From: Clostridium sp. CF012
GTDB lineage: Bacteria; Bacillota; Clostridia; Clostridiales; Clostridiaceae
NCBI RefSeq assembly: GCF_018861755.1
Contig: NZ_JAHLEF010000003.1
Location: 124,001-188,000, forward strand
Direction: 5' to 3'
DNA length: 64,000 bases
Part shown: positions 27,418 through 36,695 of the stretch, piece after piece
Layout of the letters: the number at the start of each line of letters is the position of its first letter
Position numbering within the stretch: the first letter of the stretch is position 1
Made by a program: the position numbers and the translations under genes
The notes under the pieces: model-generated
What the model saw: the letters and a program-made list of their open reading frames with translations, nothing else
Told to the model about the DNA's origin: nothing
Database searches by the model: none

Positions 27418-28573
27418 AGCTTACTTTAAAATTATCAAAGCAAATATGGGACAACTGATTATATATTTAACAATTTTCTTAGCAATATCCGTGCTTTATT
27501 CTACGATGACGACCACGAAAAATGAAGAAAGCTTTTCTCAAACTAAGACCAATGTAGCCTTCGTAAATCTGGACGAAAACACTGCACTACTTACAGGCTT
27601 TAAGGAGTATCTATCAAAAAATGCAAACTTTATTGATATTGAAAATAAACAGGAAAATTTACAAGATGCACTATTTTTTAGGGATGTGGATTATATAATA
27701 ACGGTGCCTGTGGATTTTACACAGAATTTTTTACTGGGAAAACCCGTAGAGCTGCAAAAGACTATAGTGCCAAACTCTACAACGCGTATGTATGTTGATA
27801 TGGCAATAAATAAATACTTTAATATGGCAAGGGTATATGTTAATAATGTCCCAGGAATAACAGAAGAAAATTTGGTAAAAGAAGTTTCTATAGGGGCCTC
27901 CACTGAAACAAGGGTGCAGTTAAAATCCTTCGGTGATAAAAAACAAAATAATGCCCTTACTGTGGCCTCCTTTAATTACCTCGCCTATTCATTATTTTCA
28001 ATACTAATCCTTGGGATAAGTTCTATTTTGATGGTATTTAATGATAAAAACTTAAAGAGAAGAAACTTATGCTCCCCAATGAAAAATAGCTCCTTTAATT
28101 TACAACTGATCATGGGAAATCTAGTTTTTGCTCTCGCCACTTATGGAGTTATGGCCGGTTTTGGATTCATCCTAAATAGGAAGCATATGATGTCTTATAA
28201 TGGCTTATTGTTATGTATTAACGCCCTAGTGTTTACTATCGCAGCCTTAAGTATAAGTTACCTTGTAGGCCTTTTAATAAAAAACAAAGACGCTCAATCT
28301 GCCATAGCAAATGTCCTAGCACTAGGATTTTCCTTCATTAGTGGAGTATTTGTTCCACAAGAATTTTTAAGTGAGAAGGCCATGACTATAGCTAGCTTTA
28401 CTCCTACCTACTGGTATGTAAAAGCCAACAATGTTATAGGCACGCTGTCAAATTTCAGTTTTGATAATCTTTCGGAAGTATTTACTTATATGTTAATAGA
28501 ACTTGGTTTTGCCATAGCTATTTTTTCAGTAGCTTTAGTTGTAAGTAAACAAAAGAGAATAACTAATAGTTAG
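27404..28573 (+). CDS. ABC-2 exporter permease 2
   Basis: A 389-residue protein with the same topology as permease 1: TM1 at about 15-35, extracytoplasmic domain to about 190, then a helix bundle ending near 380. The phrase FSFISGVFVPQEFLS followed by TPTYWYVKANN is typical of ABC-2 domain ends. AGGAGG precedes the start inside the permease 1 gene. Together with the ATPase it forms a heterodimeric exporter. A terminator follows 60 bp after the stop. Confidence 0.9.
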   Translation: MQVFKAYFKIIKANMGQLIIYLTIFLAISVLYSTMTTTKNEESFSQTKTNVAFVNLDENTALLTGFKEYLSKNANFIDIENKQENLQDALFFRDVDYIITVPVDFTQNFLLGKPVELQKTIVPNSTTRMYVDMAINKYFNMARVYVNNVPGITEENLVKEVSIGASTETRVQLKSFGDKKQNNALTVASFNYLAYSLFSILILGISSILMVFNDKNLKRRNLCSPMKNSSFNLQLIMGNLVFALATYGVMAGFGFILNRKHMMSYNGLLLCINALVFTIAALSISYLVGLLIKNKDAQSAIANVLALGFSFISGVFVPQEFLSEKAMTIASFTPTYWYVKANNVIGTLSNFSFDNLSEVFTYMLIELGFAIAIFSVALVVSKQKRITNS

Positions 28574-28633
28574 CCTCTTACTAACAGACTTCTCTCTAAC
28601 TCCATTATTAATCTTAAAAGCATTCTTGGTATA

Positions 28634-28672
28634 AATTGGCTAGAATTTTTAAAATCCTAGCCAATTTTTTTT
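28634..28672 (+). terminator. Terminator of the ABC exporter operon
   Basis: AATTGGCTAG (28634-28643) pairs with CTAGCCAATT (28657-28666), extended inward with one mismatch, followed by TTTTTTTT. Confidence 0.88.
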
Positions 28673-28687
28673 ATATACAAATTTTTC

Positions 28688-28718
28688 TTGACATTAGGTC
28701 AGACCTAAGGTTTATAGT
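28688..28718 (+). promoter_or_regulatory. MerR-type promoter with perfect dyad
   Basis: TTGACA (28688-28693) and TATAGT (28713-28718) are 19 nt apart, the long spacing characteristic of MerR-controlled promoters. The spacer begins with the palindrome TTAGGTC-A-GACCTAA (28694-28708). The MerR gene starts 33 nt downstream, so this is probably its own activation site. Confidence 0.85.
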
Positions 28719-28751
28719 TAACTTATAATTAATCAGATTGGAGTGACTTAA

Positions 28752-29513
28752 ATGAACGAATATATAAGAATTAGTGAACTCTCTAGACTCATGAATTTAT
28801 CTGTTCATCAAATTCGTTATTTTGAAGAAAAAGGGATACTTTATCCCTCATATGTAGATAAGAACAAATATCGTATGTATGGAATCAAGGAGATTTATCA
28901 GCTTTCTCAAATTTTACTTCTTCGCAAGCTTAATATATCTGTGAAAGAAATTAAAGAGTCTCTTATATCTTACTCTGCAGATGATTATAGTCAGCTTTTA
29001 AAAAATTCTTTGAAAGGAATTGAATCCGAAATTGATCAATTAATTAATCTTAAGCACTTTATTAAGATAACTCTTGAAGAGCATAATGAATCAGAAAATA
29101 ATCTAGAAAATGATTATAAAATTAGCTGCTATGACACTCGTTATATGAAACAGTGGATTCAGCTAGAGGAACAAGAAAAATTAAATGCAAGAAATCTTTA
29201 CGAGAAAAGAATTCAATTACCCAATTTATTTGAATCTGACTTGCATTACTTGTATGATTACAATAAAGTTGCAATATGTTTTGAGTCAAGTCATACATCA
29301 GACATAATGTTGGAAAAAGGAAAGTACCTCATTAAAAACTTTTTAGTAACTGTGGACAATGATATTTTAGAAGAAATTGAAAAGTTACAGCGGTATATAA
29401 TTGAAAATCAGTACTCATCATCAGGTGAAATTATAATTATAGAAAAGTCTTATCTTTCTATGTTTAGTAACAATAAACTATTTTATCAACTACAAGTAAA
29501 AATCAATGAATAA
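28752..29513 (+). CDS. MerR-family regulator with C-terminal sensor domain
   Basis: A 253-residue regulator. DNA-binding domain at about 1-75 (LMNLSVHQIRYFEEKGILYPS), coiled coil at about 80-120, and a C-terminal domain of about 130 residues that I do not recognise but which should sense a ligand. GGAGTG lies upstream of the ATG. The gene heads an operon with an acetyltransferase and a hydrolase; its stop overlaps the leader of the acetyltransferase gene. Likely controls the operon through the 19-nt-spacer promoter in front of it. Confidence 0.88.
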   Translation: MNEYIRISELSRLMNLSVHQIRYFEEKGILYPSYVDKNKYRMYGIKEIYQLSQILLLRKLNISVKEIKESLISYSADDYSQLLKNSLKGIESEIDQLINLKHFIKITLEEHNESENNLENDYKISCYDTRYMKQWIQLEEQEKLNARNLYEKRIQLPNLFESDLHYLYDYNKVAICFESSHTSDIMLEKGKYLIKNFLVTVDNDILEEIEKLQRYIIENQYSSSGEIIIIEKSYLSMFSNNKLFYQLQVKINE

Positions 29514-29532
29514 AACTATTGGAGGTATTCAA

Positions 29533-30204
29533 ATGATCCAACCAATTATAGTTCCTTATCAAAATGAAGACAACGAAACCATTTGCAGCCTTTTAGTAGA
29601 ATCATTTCATGGAAAATTTCATTCTCTTGTAAATCTTGATGATAAGAATATTGTCAAATTGTTAAGAGAAACTTGGAGTAACGATTCAAATGATTTAGCA
29701 AAAAAGCAAATGGTAATCAAAGAGAACGGAAAAATCATAGGCACCATCCTTTTAAAATGGAAAGAGAATAATCAAGCAAAACCCATACCCATCAACATTA
29801 ATTTTATGTGTCTCTTAAAGCAATTCGGATTAACTAATATATTCAAATTCATTGTTGGAACGAGCTTTCTTGAGTATCAACCAAAACAGCAGGAATGTTA
29901 TATTGAGCATATTGCTATTTCTTCCAGTTATCAGAATAAAGGAATTGGTAAACTTCTTCTTGCTTGGTCTAAAAGTTTTGTATGCAATAATCCTCAATTT
30001 AAAAGATTAACTTTATATGTGTCTGACAAGAACAAAAATGCCATTCATTTATATGAAAAGATGGGATTTCATATTGAAAAATCAAAGTATAATTTAGTAA
30101 GACGGATTTTTTTTCAAGAGCCAAATTGGCATTTTATGACATGGTCCAAATTAGAACATATTAACAAAAATATTAGGGGTGAAAGAGATGAAAAAAAGAT
30201 TTAA
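29533..30204 (+). CDS. GNAT-family N-acetyltransferase
   Basis: A 223-residue acyl-CoA-dependent transferase. The GNAT core is seen in CYIEHIAISSSYQNKGIGKLLL (acetyl-CoA loop QNKGIG near residue 140) and in NAIHLYEKMGFH. The ATG at 29533 follows TTGGAGG by 7 nt; an earlier in-frame ATG at 29506 lacks an SD. Substrate unknown. It lies between a MerR regulator and a membrane-anchored hydrolase, overlapping the latter by 17 nt, which suggests a small inducible modification/detoxification operon. Confidence 0.85.
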   Translation: MIQPIIVPYQNEDNETICSLLVESFHGKFHSLVNLDDKNIVKLLRETWSNDSNDLAKKQMVIKENGKIIGTILLKWKENNQAKPIPININFMCLLKQFGLTNIFKFIVGTSFLEYQPKQQECYIEHIAISSSYQNKGIGKLLLAWSKSFVCNNPQFKRLTLYVSDKNKNAIHLYEKMGFHIEKSKYNLVRRIFFQEPNWHFMTWSKLEHINKNIRGERDEKKI

Positions 30205-31222
30205 ACCTTTATTATTAGTAACCATAGGCATACTTACTGCTAGTGTATTACTTTTCCTATATCAAAATACTTATAGCATAATTGAAAAAAAAATAGAAAT
30301 AAATACGCCTAATGGAGTTTTGACAGGTATTTTAGCTTTACCAACTAATTATTCTGGGAAGTTAGGTCTTGTGGTATTTGTTCATGGAGATGGCACGCTT
30401 AATGCTACTTATGATGATGGATATAAACCTCTGTGGGAAAAATTAACTTCTGTTGGATACGCCTCATTATCTTGGAATAAACCAGGAATTAATGGTTCAT
30501 CTGGTAATTGGTTGGATCAAAGTATGGAGGATCGTGCACAAGAAGTTATTACTGTAATAGACTGGGCTAAATATTTACCCGAGATTGATAGTAAAAGAAT
30601 CGGTTTATGGGGTTCAAGTCAAGCTGGCTGGGTTATCCCAAAAGTTGTAAAGGAGAATAAAAGTATAGCCTTTAGTATTCTTGTGGCACCAGCTATAAAT
30701 TGGATATCTCAAGGACAATACAATACAAAAAAAAGCTTGGAAAAAGGCGGGCATTCTAAAAAAGAAATAAAAGAGGTAGAAAAATATGATAATCAAGTTT
30801 TAAACTTATTGGAATCACGCTCCACCTATGTCCAATATCTAAAAATCGCAAATAAAGATAGTTTGATTTCTAAAGATAGATGGAATTTTATTAAAAAGAA
30901 TTATAACTCTGATGTAACAGAGGATTTGAAACACTTTAATTCCCCTGTTCATTTAGTCTTAGGTGGTCAGGATATAAATGTAGATGTTAATAATACTGAA
31001 CTTATTTATCGTCAAAATATACAATCTAATCTTTTATCTGTATCCTTTTTACCTAACGCAAATCATTCAATGCTAAAAAAGAATATAGCTACATCTAAAC
31101 TACTAACCAATCTAACCGCTATTTTCTTTCCCAGGTATCTTTTCGATGACAAATATTTAAATGATTTAACTCAATTTGTTAGTCAAATTGACAAAAGCTT
31201 AGCAGGCGTGCCCCTACCATAA
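30188..31222 (+). CDS. Alpha/beta hydrolase with N-terminal membrane anchor
   Basis: Predicted serine hydrolase of 344 residues. An N-terminal helix (about 8-25) acts as signal or anchor, so the enzyme works outside the membrane. Oxyanion phrase VVFVHGDGTLN near residue 62, nucleophile elbow GLWGSSQAGW near 140, candidate Asp in GGQDINVD and His in NANHSML. An insertion between about 195 and 250 forms the lid region. AGGGGTG is 6 nt before the ATG. Third gene of the MerR operon. Esterase or peptidase activity cannot be told apart from sequence. Confidence 0.88.
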   Translation: MKKRFKPLLLVTIGILTASVLLFLYQNTYSIIEKKIEINTPNGVLTGILALPTNYSGKLGLVVFVHGDGTLNATYDDGYKPLWEKLTSVGYASLSWNKPGINGSSGNWLDQSMEDRAQEVITVIDWAKYLPEIDSKRIGLWGSSQAGWVIPKVVKENKSIAFSILVAPAINWISQGQYNTKKSLEKGGHSKKEIKEVEKYDNQVLNLLESRSTYVQYLKIANKDSLISKDRWNFIKKNYNSDVTEDLKHFNSPVHLVLGGQDINVDVNNTELIYRQNIQSNLLSVSFLPNANHSMLKKNIATSKLLTNLTAIFFPRYLFDDKYLNDLTQFVSQIDKSLAGVPLP

Positions 31223-31351
31223 AAAATAATCCTAGTAGCACGCCTAATGCCCACATATTGTATACATGATGATACAACTAATTTAATATTATATAATGGA
31301 AATATTAGTGATATCATATTGAATTTCACTTTGTGTAGGTGGTAAAATATT

Positions 31352-32785
31352 TTAAGAATTCAATTTCTCAGCAATCTTTTTCTGAATATCCTCAACTCTG
31401 GCTCTATTAAGATTATAGCCTGAGATGCTTAAAAGTGCTGCTATAAAGCTTAGTCCTGAGCCAACACTTAGCAATAAACCAAGAATAATTACTGTGCTTT
31501 CGGCTTGAAGGGGCAGGTTGGCATCGAATTTAACTATATCTAATAAAAAACCTATAAGTAGCAAGGTTATAGATTGAGAGAGTTTATAAAACAATGTTAG
31601 ACAACCGTAATAGCTTCCCTCAGCCCTTTTCCCAGTATTAAGTTCATCTAAATCAATGACATCTGCAATCATTGAAAACGGCAGAGTAAACAATCCTCCT
31701 GTACCAAAGCCTGCCAGTATTGCAAAGGGTATGAAGTATAATGCATTACCCATTACATGGTTCTTCATAAGCACTAATATAAGAAAAAATAAGCTACTCA
31801 TAAAACAAAGTATAATACCTAAAATCATCGAAGGCTTTTTATCTAATCTTTTAGATGCTATGGCCCATATAGGCTGAGATAATATGGAAACAAGAAGTTG
31901 TATTCCAACGATAAGGGCAATCTGCTGACTATTTAGGGAAAATGTGTAGGTAAACACATGTAACCCTGTATTTGCAACCAATGCTGAAGCTATGTTTGTA
32001 AACATAAATGAAAAAGCCACATATCTAAAGGTTTTGTTAAGAAAAATTTCCTTAAAGGCTGACAGCAGAGTTTTTATAGTTGCATTACTTACTCCCTTCT
32101 CAGCATGCTCATTGAGGATAGGAATATATTTCTTTGTAGAGTAAAAACAAATAAGGGAAAAGATAATAATTAGAATTGAGGAAAAAATCCCCATAGAACT
32201 ATAGGAACCAGGGTTTAGTTGCCCAGAAGGAAACTCTGAAGTAGGACGAAAAAAAACAAACATTCCAAAAACTGATACAAAAGCTAGTCCAAGAAGAAAA
32301 AATACAGTTTTAACACCTTGAATGTTAGTTCTTTCATTGTAATCATTAGATAATTCAGCACCAAGGGCGGTATAAGGAGTTACATATATTGTACTGAAGG
32401 TTTTGATTACTAAAATCAGAAGGAATATAATAGCGAATTTTAAATAATCTGATAATCCCGAGCTTATATTCCATAAAAGGTAATTAGATATTCCTAGGCC
32501 TATACCTCCTATAAGTATATATTGATGTCGTCTGCCGAAAATTTTAGATTTAGTCATGTCTGAAACGTATCCCATTAACGGGTCAGTAATAGCATCCCAA
32601 ATTATACTTAGGCTTACAGCTAAGCCAACAAGGCTACCAGGGATATTAAGAATAGCTGTACAATAAAAAACTAAATAGGTTCCTATAACTTGACTAGAAA
32701 TACCTGCGCTGAAGTTTCCGGACCCATAGCCTATTTTATCTAAAAGAGGAATTTTTCTGTGGCTGTTGCTTTGATGCTTACTCAA
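31352..32785 (-). CDS. GPH-family sugar:cation symporter
   Basis: A 477-residue MFS protein of the glycoside-pentoside-hexuronide family (melibiose-carrier type) with 12 predicted helices. Typical signatures: DAITDPLMGYVSD near residue 68, FGRRHQYILIG near 88, and YTALGAELSNDYNERT near 150. It should import a glycoside or uronide with sodium or proton. No sugar-metabolic gene is adjacent, so the substrate is open; the polyuronate locus begins about 6 kb to the right. Confidence 0.9.
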   Translation of the reverse strand: MSKHQSNSHRKIPLLDKIGYGSGNFSAGISSQVIGTYLVFYCTAILNIPGSLVGLAVSLSIIWDAITDPLMGYVSDMTKSKIFGRRHQYILIGGIGLGISNYLLWNISSGLSDYLKFAIIFLLILVIKTFSTIYVTPYTALGAELSNDYNERTNIQGVKTVFFLLGLAFVSVFGMFVFFRPTSEFPSGQLNPGSYSSMGIFSSILIIIFSLICFYSTKKYIPILNEHAEKGVSNATIKTLLSAFKEIFLNKTFRYVAFSFMFTNIASALVANTGLHVFTYTFSLNSQQIALIVGIQLLVSILSQPIWAIASKRLDKKPSMILGIILCFMSSLFFLILVLMKNHVMGNALYFIPFAILAGFGTGGLFTLPFSMIADVIDLDELNTGKRAEGSYYGCLTLFYKLSQSITLLLIGFLLDIVKFDANLPLQAESTVIILGLLLSVGSGLSFIAALLSISGYNLNRARVEDIQKKIAEKLNS

Positions 32786-32921
32786 GATAACACTCCTTGT
32801 TTTATATTATTATTTTAGAGATCTGAAATAACCCATTTAGTAAAAATTTCAGTTAAAAAAGGGCACTACTTTACAAAAAGTGTTCTTACTGTAAAATATT
32901 TTTTCATTCTATACATATAGA

Positions 32922-33074
32922 TTATTTGCCATATAACCCTTGACCACCTGATGCTGGGCTTTGTGTTCCGTAAATTGTTGCTCTCTTAGTATTTTTTTGA
33001 GTCGAAGATTTTGCTTTTTTTTCTTCAATAATTTTTTTCATTAGTTCCATGTTTTTGTTCATATCATTTTTCAT
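32922..33074 (-). CDS. Small basic 50-residue protein
   Basis: Short frame with AGAAGGT 6 nt before its ATG. The first half is a Lys/Met-rich helix (MELMKKIIEEKKAKSS) and the second half is small and flexible, ending SPASGGQGLYGK. No cysteine, no signal peptide. Codon use and the SD make it look real. No family recognised. It lies alone between the GPH symporter and the GxGYxYP gene with a 340-bp leader region upstream. Confidence 0.5.
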   Translation of the reverse strand: MKNDMNKNMELMKKIIEEKKAKSSTQKNTKRATIYGTQSPASGGQGLYGK

Positions 33075-33411
33075 GTTTTTACCTTCTTTTTTTTATTTTT
33101 TACACCTTTTACATTAAAAAATTAATTGCTACCTTCTAAATTAATAGAGCTATAAATTTTTGCAAGGTATGATTTATTATTTTATTAATCCATTATACAC
33201 CAAAAACAGTCCTTTTAGTGACACATATTTACTAATATATTATTTACTCAAAATAAAAATATCCCATAGATATTGGTCCTGCTTTTAATTTACAATTAAT
33301 TATTAATTTTGTCACTATAATGACACATAGAATTGTTAGTATAAGTACATAGAAAGTAATTGATTTTTTTTAATTAAAGCCCCCTTTAATTAAATATAAA
33401 TTTAGTATAAC
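33075..33411. other. AT-rich region upstream of the small protein gene
   Basis: No gene seen. It contains GTCACTATAATGACAC near 33314-33329 and a second TGACACAT at about 33218-33225. A leftward TATAAT occurs around 33189-33194, but without a clear -35. Confidence 0.35.
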
Positions 33412-33450
33412 AGTAAAAAGAACTGATGAATATAATCAGTTCTTTTTACT
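33412..33450 (-). terminator. Terminator of the phosphatase/GxGYxYP operon
   Basis: AGTAAAAAGAACTGAT (33412-33427) and ATCAGTTCTTTTTACT (33435-33450) form a perfect 16-bp stem with T-runs on both sides, about 70 bp past the stop at 33523. Confidence 0.85.
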
Positions 33451-33522
33451 GTTTAGTGGCATAACTGCTATATAATTTAATCTATTTCATGAGACTTAAC
33501 TGCATTATTTGTATTCTAGATA

Positions 33523-35076
33523 CTAGTGTTTAACATTCTTCTTTATCAATTCCATAAATGTTTCTGGGGTGACTATTGACACTTTAGGATTTCCATTTAG
33601 CTTATTCACAACTTTTTCAATATTACTTAGGTTTTTGCTCCAAGCATGAACATAAACAAAGGTATAACTGTTAGAATTATAAATATCTACTTGCCCAGAG
33701 TCAATTCGACTGTTAATATTTTTCACAAGCTCATCTTCACTTTCAAGACTATCCCAAAGTAAATCTCTACAGGACACTATAGGTTTATTATTAGACCAAA
33801 TAATTTCTCCGTGATAGTTATCGTGCTTATGATAATCAAGATAAAACAGTCCTCGGATACCAGGCATAATAGTAAATTTTTCCCAAAGTTCCTTATTATA
33901 AAAGGAGTCATCATCTATAATCGCAACATATTTCTGATCTACTTTTCCCATATAATCATCTAATCTATTAATATATATACCTAGTGCATCCTTATCAAAT
34001 TTACTTGGGTACATATAACCATTTCCAGATGGTGGCACTATAAAATAGTCATTAGTGGATCCATGAGCTGCACTTTCATAATATAATTTGAATACAGTAG
34101 GTGCAAGGTAATATATTGATGGGCTTAACGCCCAACCCAAATTGAATTTGCCTTTATAAGGAGAACTATACCACTTGTGAGAACCAAAATTAGTCCCAAG
34201 GTCCCACTGTTGATTATCTCCATCAGACATAATAAATGTTACATTATGAACACTTTCACTACTTGGAATGTTCATTAACGTTTTTTGAGACATAGGTAAT
34301 GAAGGAAATGAACTTAATACAGTTAAATTATAAGACCAATCTGCAGCAACCACACTAATACCATATTTCGAAGCTGTACTGATATTAATAAATTCATCTG
34401 GTCCCCAACCTAAGCAAATGGAGTCGCTTTCCATGGTTGAAAATACTCTATCGCGAAGAGAAGTATCATTTATACTATCCTCATAAAATATTAGGGATTT
34501 GGTCATTATGCCATAGTCTCGCAGGGCGGAAGCTTTGCCCGGGGATAGTTGAATTACTATAGAGTGATTGAGTCCAGAATTCCATAAATTATCATAGGCC
34601 CATTTTTCATCTGTGTTTCTGCAGTCGCCTTTAATCTTTGTGATTCCATAGGTAAATACTTTATCCTGGATATCTTCATCAACTGCAATGCAATTATTTA
34701 ACGCAGCAAGTGAACAAGCATTATTTATCGAAGGATCTTTTAGCGATTTATTATTGTAAAGTACGTATCCATCAATATAATCTTTAAATACATCTAATAA
34801 GCGCCAAGGGTCTGTGATAGTTTCGTATGAGACTCCATAATTTTTTTTTAAATCCTCTAGCCATATTTGATAATCTGGCTGTGAAGAGTTAAGTGTATAT
34901 ATTTGAGATGACGAATGACTATTAACCAATCCTTGAAGGGTAGCTATCATTGTCCTTTCACTAGAAGTCATTATATTTTGAGAAATAACATATAAATAAG
35001 TTGGTATTGTAGGATTCTTTATATACTTATTAGTATTGAGAGCTTTTTTCCAGTCGCTCCATTTAATATTTGTCAT
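33523..35076 (-). CDS. GxGYxYP-family putative glycoside hydrolase
   Basis: A 517-residue protein. The N-terminal part (about 25-230) has the family phrase ERTMIATLQGLVNS. The C-terminal part carries SDGDNQQWDLG and the name-giving motif GNGYMYP near residue 355, followed by FYLDYHKHDNYHGEI. The family is predicted to be a glycoside hydrolase, without established chemistry as far as I know. No signal peptide is seen, so it is probably cytosolic. The ATG at 35076 (SD AAGGAT) overlaps the end of the upstream phosphatase gene by 14 nt, so the two are translationally coupled. Confidence 0.82.
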   Translation of the reverse strand: MTNIKWSDWKKALNTNKYIKNPTIPTYLYVISQNIMTSSERTMIATLQGLVNSHSSSQIYTLNSSQPDYQIWLEDLKKNYGVSYETITDPWRLLDVFKDYIDGYVLYNNKSLKDPSINNACSLAALNNCIAVDEDIQDKVFTYGITKIKGDCRNTDEKWAYDNLWNSGLNHSIVIQLSPGKASALRDYGIMTKSLIFYEDSINDTSLRDRVFSTMESDSICLGWGPDEFINISTASKYGISVVAADWSYNLTVLSSFPSLPMSQKTLMNIPSSESVHNVTFIMSDGDNQQWDLGTNFGSHKWYSSPYKGKFNLGWALSPSIYYLAPTVFKLYYESAAHGSTNDYFIVPPSGNGYMYPSKFDKDALGIYINRLDDYMGKVDQKYVAIIDDDSFYNKELWEKFTIMPGIRGLFYLDYHKHDNYHGEIIWSNNKPIVSCRDLLWDSLESEDELVKNINSRIDSGQVDIYNSNSYTFVYVHAWSKNLSNIEKVVNKLNGNPKVSIVTPETFMELIKKNVKH

Positions 35077-35944
35077 CTGTATTATCCTTACAGTATTTAT
35101 AGAAATTTTGCAAAAAATTAATTCTTTCATTATTAGAAAAAGATTTTATATGACTCTCATCAAAATTAGCTAAAAGTAGTTGTCTATTTATAATATCATC
35201 AGCCGAAACTCTTTTGGAATTTTTCATCATATCATACATAATCATAAAGGTAGTAGTCCTTCCTATGCCTTGTTTACAGTGAAAATGAAGCCATGTATTT
35301 TTAGGCTGTAGTTTTACTAAACAAACAAAGTAATCCACCATATCATCTGTAGGTATTTTACCATCAGTAACAGGGATGCGTTCATATGATAATGATTTAG
35401 AATTAACAAGATAATCTTCGTCTTCAACTTTTGTTGGAACTACAGTTATATTCTTATGATTATAAAAAGTAATAGGCACATTTAATTTAATACTGCTCAG
35501 TTTAATATATTCATCTAATAAAACTTGGTCCATTGTTAACCCTATGTTGGCATCATTTCTTGCATTAGCCCAGCTAACAGGAGCTCCATTAATAAAACCG
35601 TGTGATTCTTGTCTTAAGTCAATAACTGTTATAGGTAATGTATTTCCTATACTTTCCATTATAAGAGGTAAATTGAACTCGGAAAATTGTTGGCTACCAG
35701 AAATGTTTAACGTATTTAGTCCACTAACATTTAAATCACTCTTGCTTTGTGTATTTATTAAATCGGAAGATTTACGAAAATGGTATGGCATGCCATTGTA
35801 ATTTTGCGTATCTGCAACAAGATTTATATTGTTGTCATCTAAAGCCGAATCAGAGGCTTGTGTATTTTCATTTTTTATTTCTCTTGAAGAAATCCTTTTA
35901 TCATAAGACTGCATCATATTATAAAAATAAGGGCACCAGTACAT
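35063..35944 (-). CDS. PTP-like inositol-polyphosphate phosphatase (phytase-like)
   Basis: A 293-residue cysteine phosphatase. The P-loop HCKQGIGRTT near residue 232 has the CX5R catalytic Cys and Arg, preceded by the PTP-phytase phrases DLRQESHGFINGAPVSW (with the general-acid-type region DGKIPTDD near 200). This resembles bacterial PTP-like phytases. There is no signal peptide; the N terminus MYWCPYFYNMMQ is aromatic and Cys-containing, unlike most of the family, and followed by a disordered Ser/Asn-rich stretch. GGAGGAG stands 5 nt before the ATG. Substrate could be an inositol phosphate or a phosphoprotein. Forms an operon with the GxGYxYP gene. Confidence 0.82.
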   Translation of the reverse strand: MYWCPYFYNMMQSYDKRISSREIKNENTQASDSALDDNNINLVADTQNYNGMPYHFRKSSDLINTQSKSDLNVSGLNTLNISGSQQFSEFNLPLIMESIGNTLPITVIDLRQESHGFINGAPVSWANARNDANIGLTMDQVLLDEYIKLSSIKLNVPITFYNHKNITVVPTKVEDEDYLVNSKSLSYERIPVTDGKIPTDDMVDYFVCLVKLQPKNTWLHFHCKQGIGRTTTFMIMYDMMKNSKRVSADDIINRQLLLANFDESHIKSFSNNERINFLQNFYKYCKDNTDDKY

Positions 35945-36175
35945 ATATCTCCTCCATAAAAAAATAGATCTCACCATATATTATGAATGAAAAATTATTT
36001 TGATACTGAGTCGGATTGTTATATGCTCTACCCATTGATAAACTATAATTAACCATTAATTAATTATAAACAAATGATAAGTCAACAATGTCATTAATTT
36101 GCTTTAAAATTTTATTTTACTATACTTATTCGACATATCTTTTAAAATTCCTTTTTGTTTTTTAGTCTTTTATAC
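35945..36175. other. Phosphatase operon control region
   Basis: AT-rich, no gene. It should hold the leftward promoter of the phosphatase operon; no clear sigma-A hexamers were found, which leaves room for an alternative sigma factor. Confidence 0.35.
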
Positions 36176-36212
36176 AAAAAAATCGCCATCTTTAATTTGA
36201 TGACGATTTTTT
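36176..36212 (-). terminator. Bidirectional terminator
   Basis: AAAAAATCG-C-CATC (36176-36189) pairs with GATG-A-CGATTTTTT (36199-36212), with one internal mismatch and T-rich sequence on both sides. It ends the XRE/membrane operon. Confidence 0.8.
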
Positions 36213-36256
36213 ATATCGTTTTTCAGTGGCTTCCTGAAAATGGAGGGCTATTTTTT

Positions 36257-36694
36257 TTACATCTTACTATTATAATACTTATAAGAAATTAGAAACGCTA
36301 AAAATTGAACATATAACGCTCCTATGCAAATAAACGCAGGTATTCTATAATCAAGTGCAACAAATACAAAAGCCATAATTGCAAAAAGAAAATAACCAGT
36401 AGTATTCGAAACAGAACAAGCAATCCTTAAAATTTGAATATTTCTTTCATCCTTTAATTCGATTTCTTCTTGCTTTAATTTTGCAACAGAAGTTCTTTTG
36501 TAATAAATTAATTTAAATATCCCAATTGCTATAAAAGCACTTCCTACCCCTGTAAACATGCCCATAAGCATACTAATATTGTCCGCCTCATCAGGAACTC
36601 CTATATTACCTACTATCCCAAATATAAAACTTATAATACCAACCACAATCAAAGTTGCCCAAATTCTATTGTTTTTCATTGATTTACAAAACAT
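36257..36694 (-). CDS. Four-helix membrane protein paired with XRE regulator
   Basis: A 145-residue integral membrane protein with four hydrophobic segments (about 12-30, 42-62, 92-112, 118-138) and a charged cytosolic loop (KLKQEEIELKDERNIQ) between the second and third. The ATG at 36694 follows AGGAGG, which lies in the last codons of the XRE gene, and begins 1 nt after its stop. Such XRE plus four-helix pairs are common in Firmicutes and the membrane protein may regulate the repressor, but no function is known. Confidence 0.82.
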   Translation of the reverse strand: MFCKSMKNNRIWATLIVVGIISFIFGIVGNIGVPDEADNISMLMGMFTGVGSAFIAIGIFKLIYYKRTSVAKLKQEEIELKDERNIQILRIACSVSNTTGYFLFAIMAFVFVALDYRIPAFICIGALYVQFLAFLISYKYYNSKM

Positions 36695-36695
36695 A

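Noticed and set aside
31204-31243. GGCGTGC / GCACGCC inverted repeat at the end of the hydrolase gene
   Set aside because: Long loop and no T-run; too weak to call a terminator.
33189-33225. Possible sporulation-sigma promoter before the 50-residue gene
   Set aside because: TATAAT is present but no fitting -35 or sigma-E/G/K pattern could be lined up; not called.
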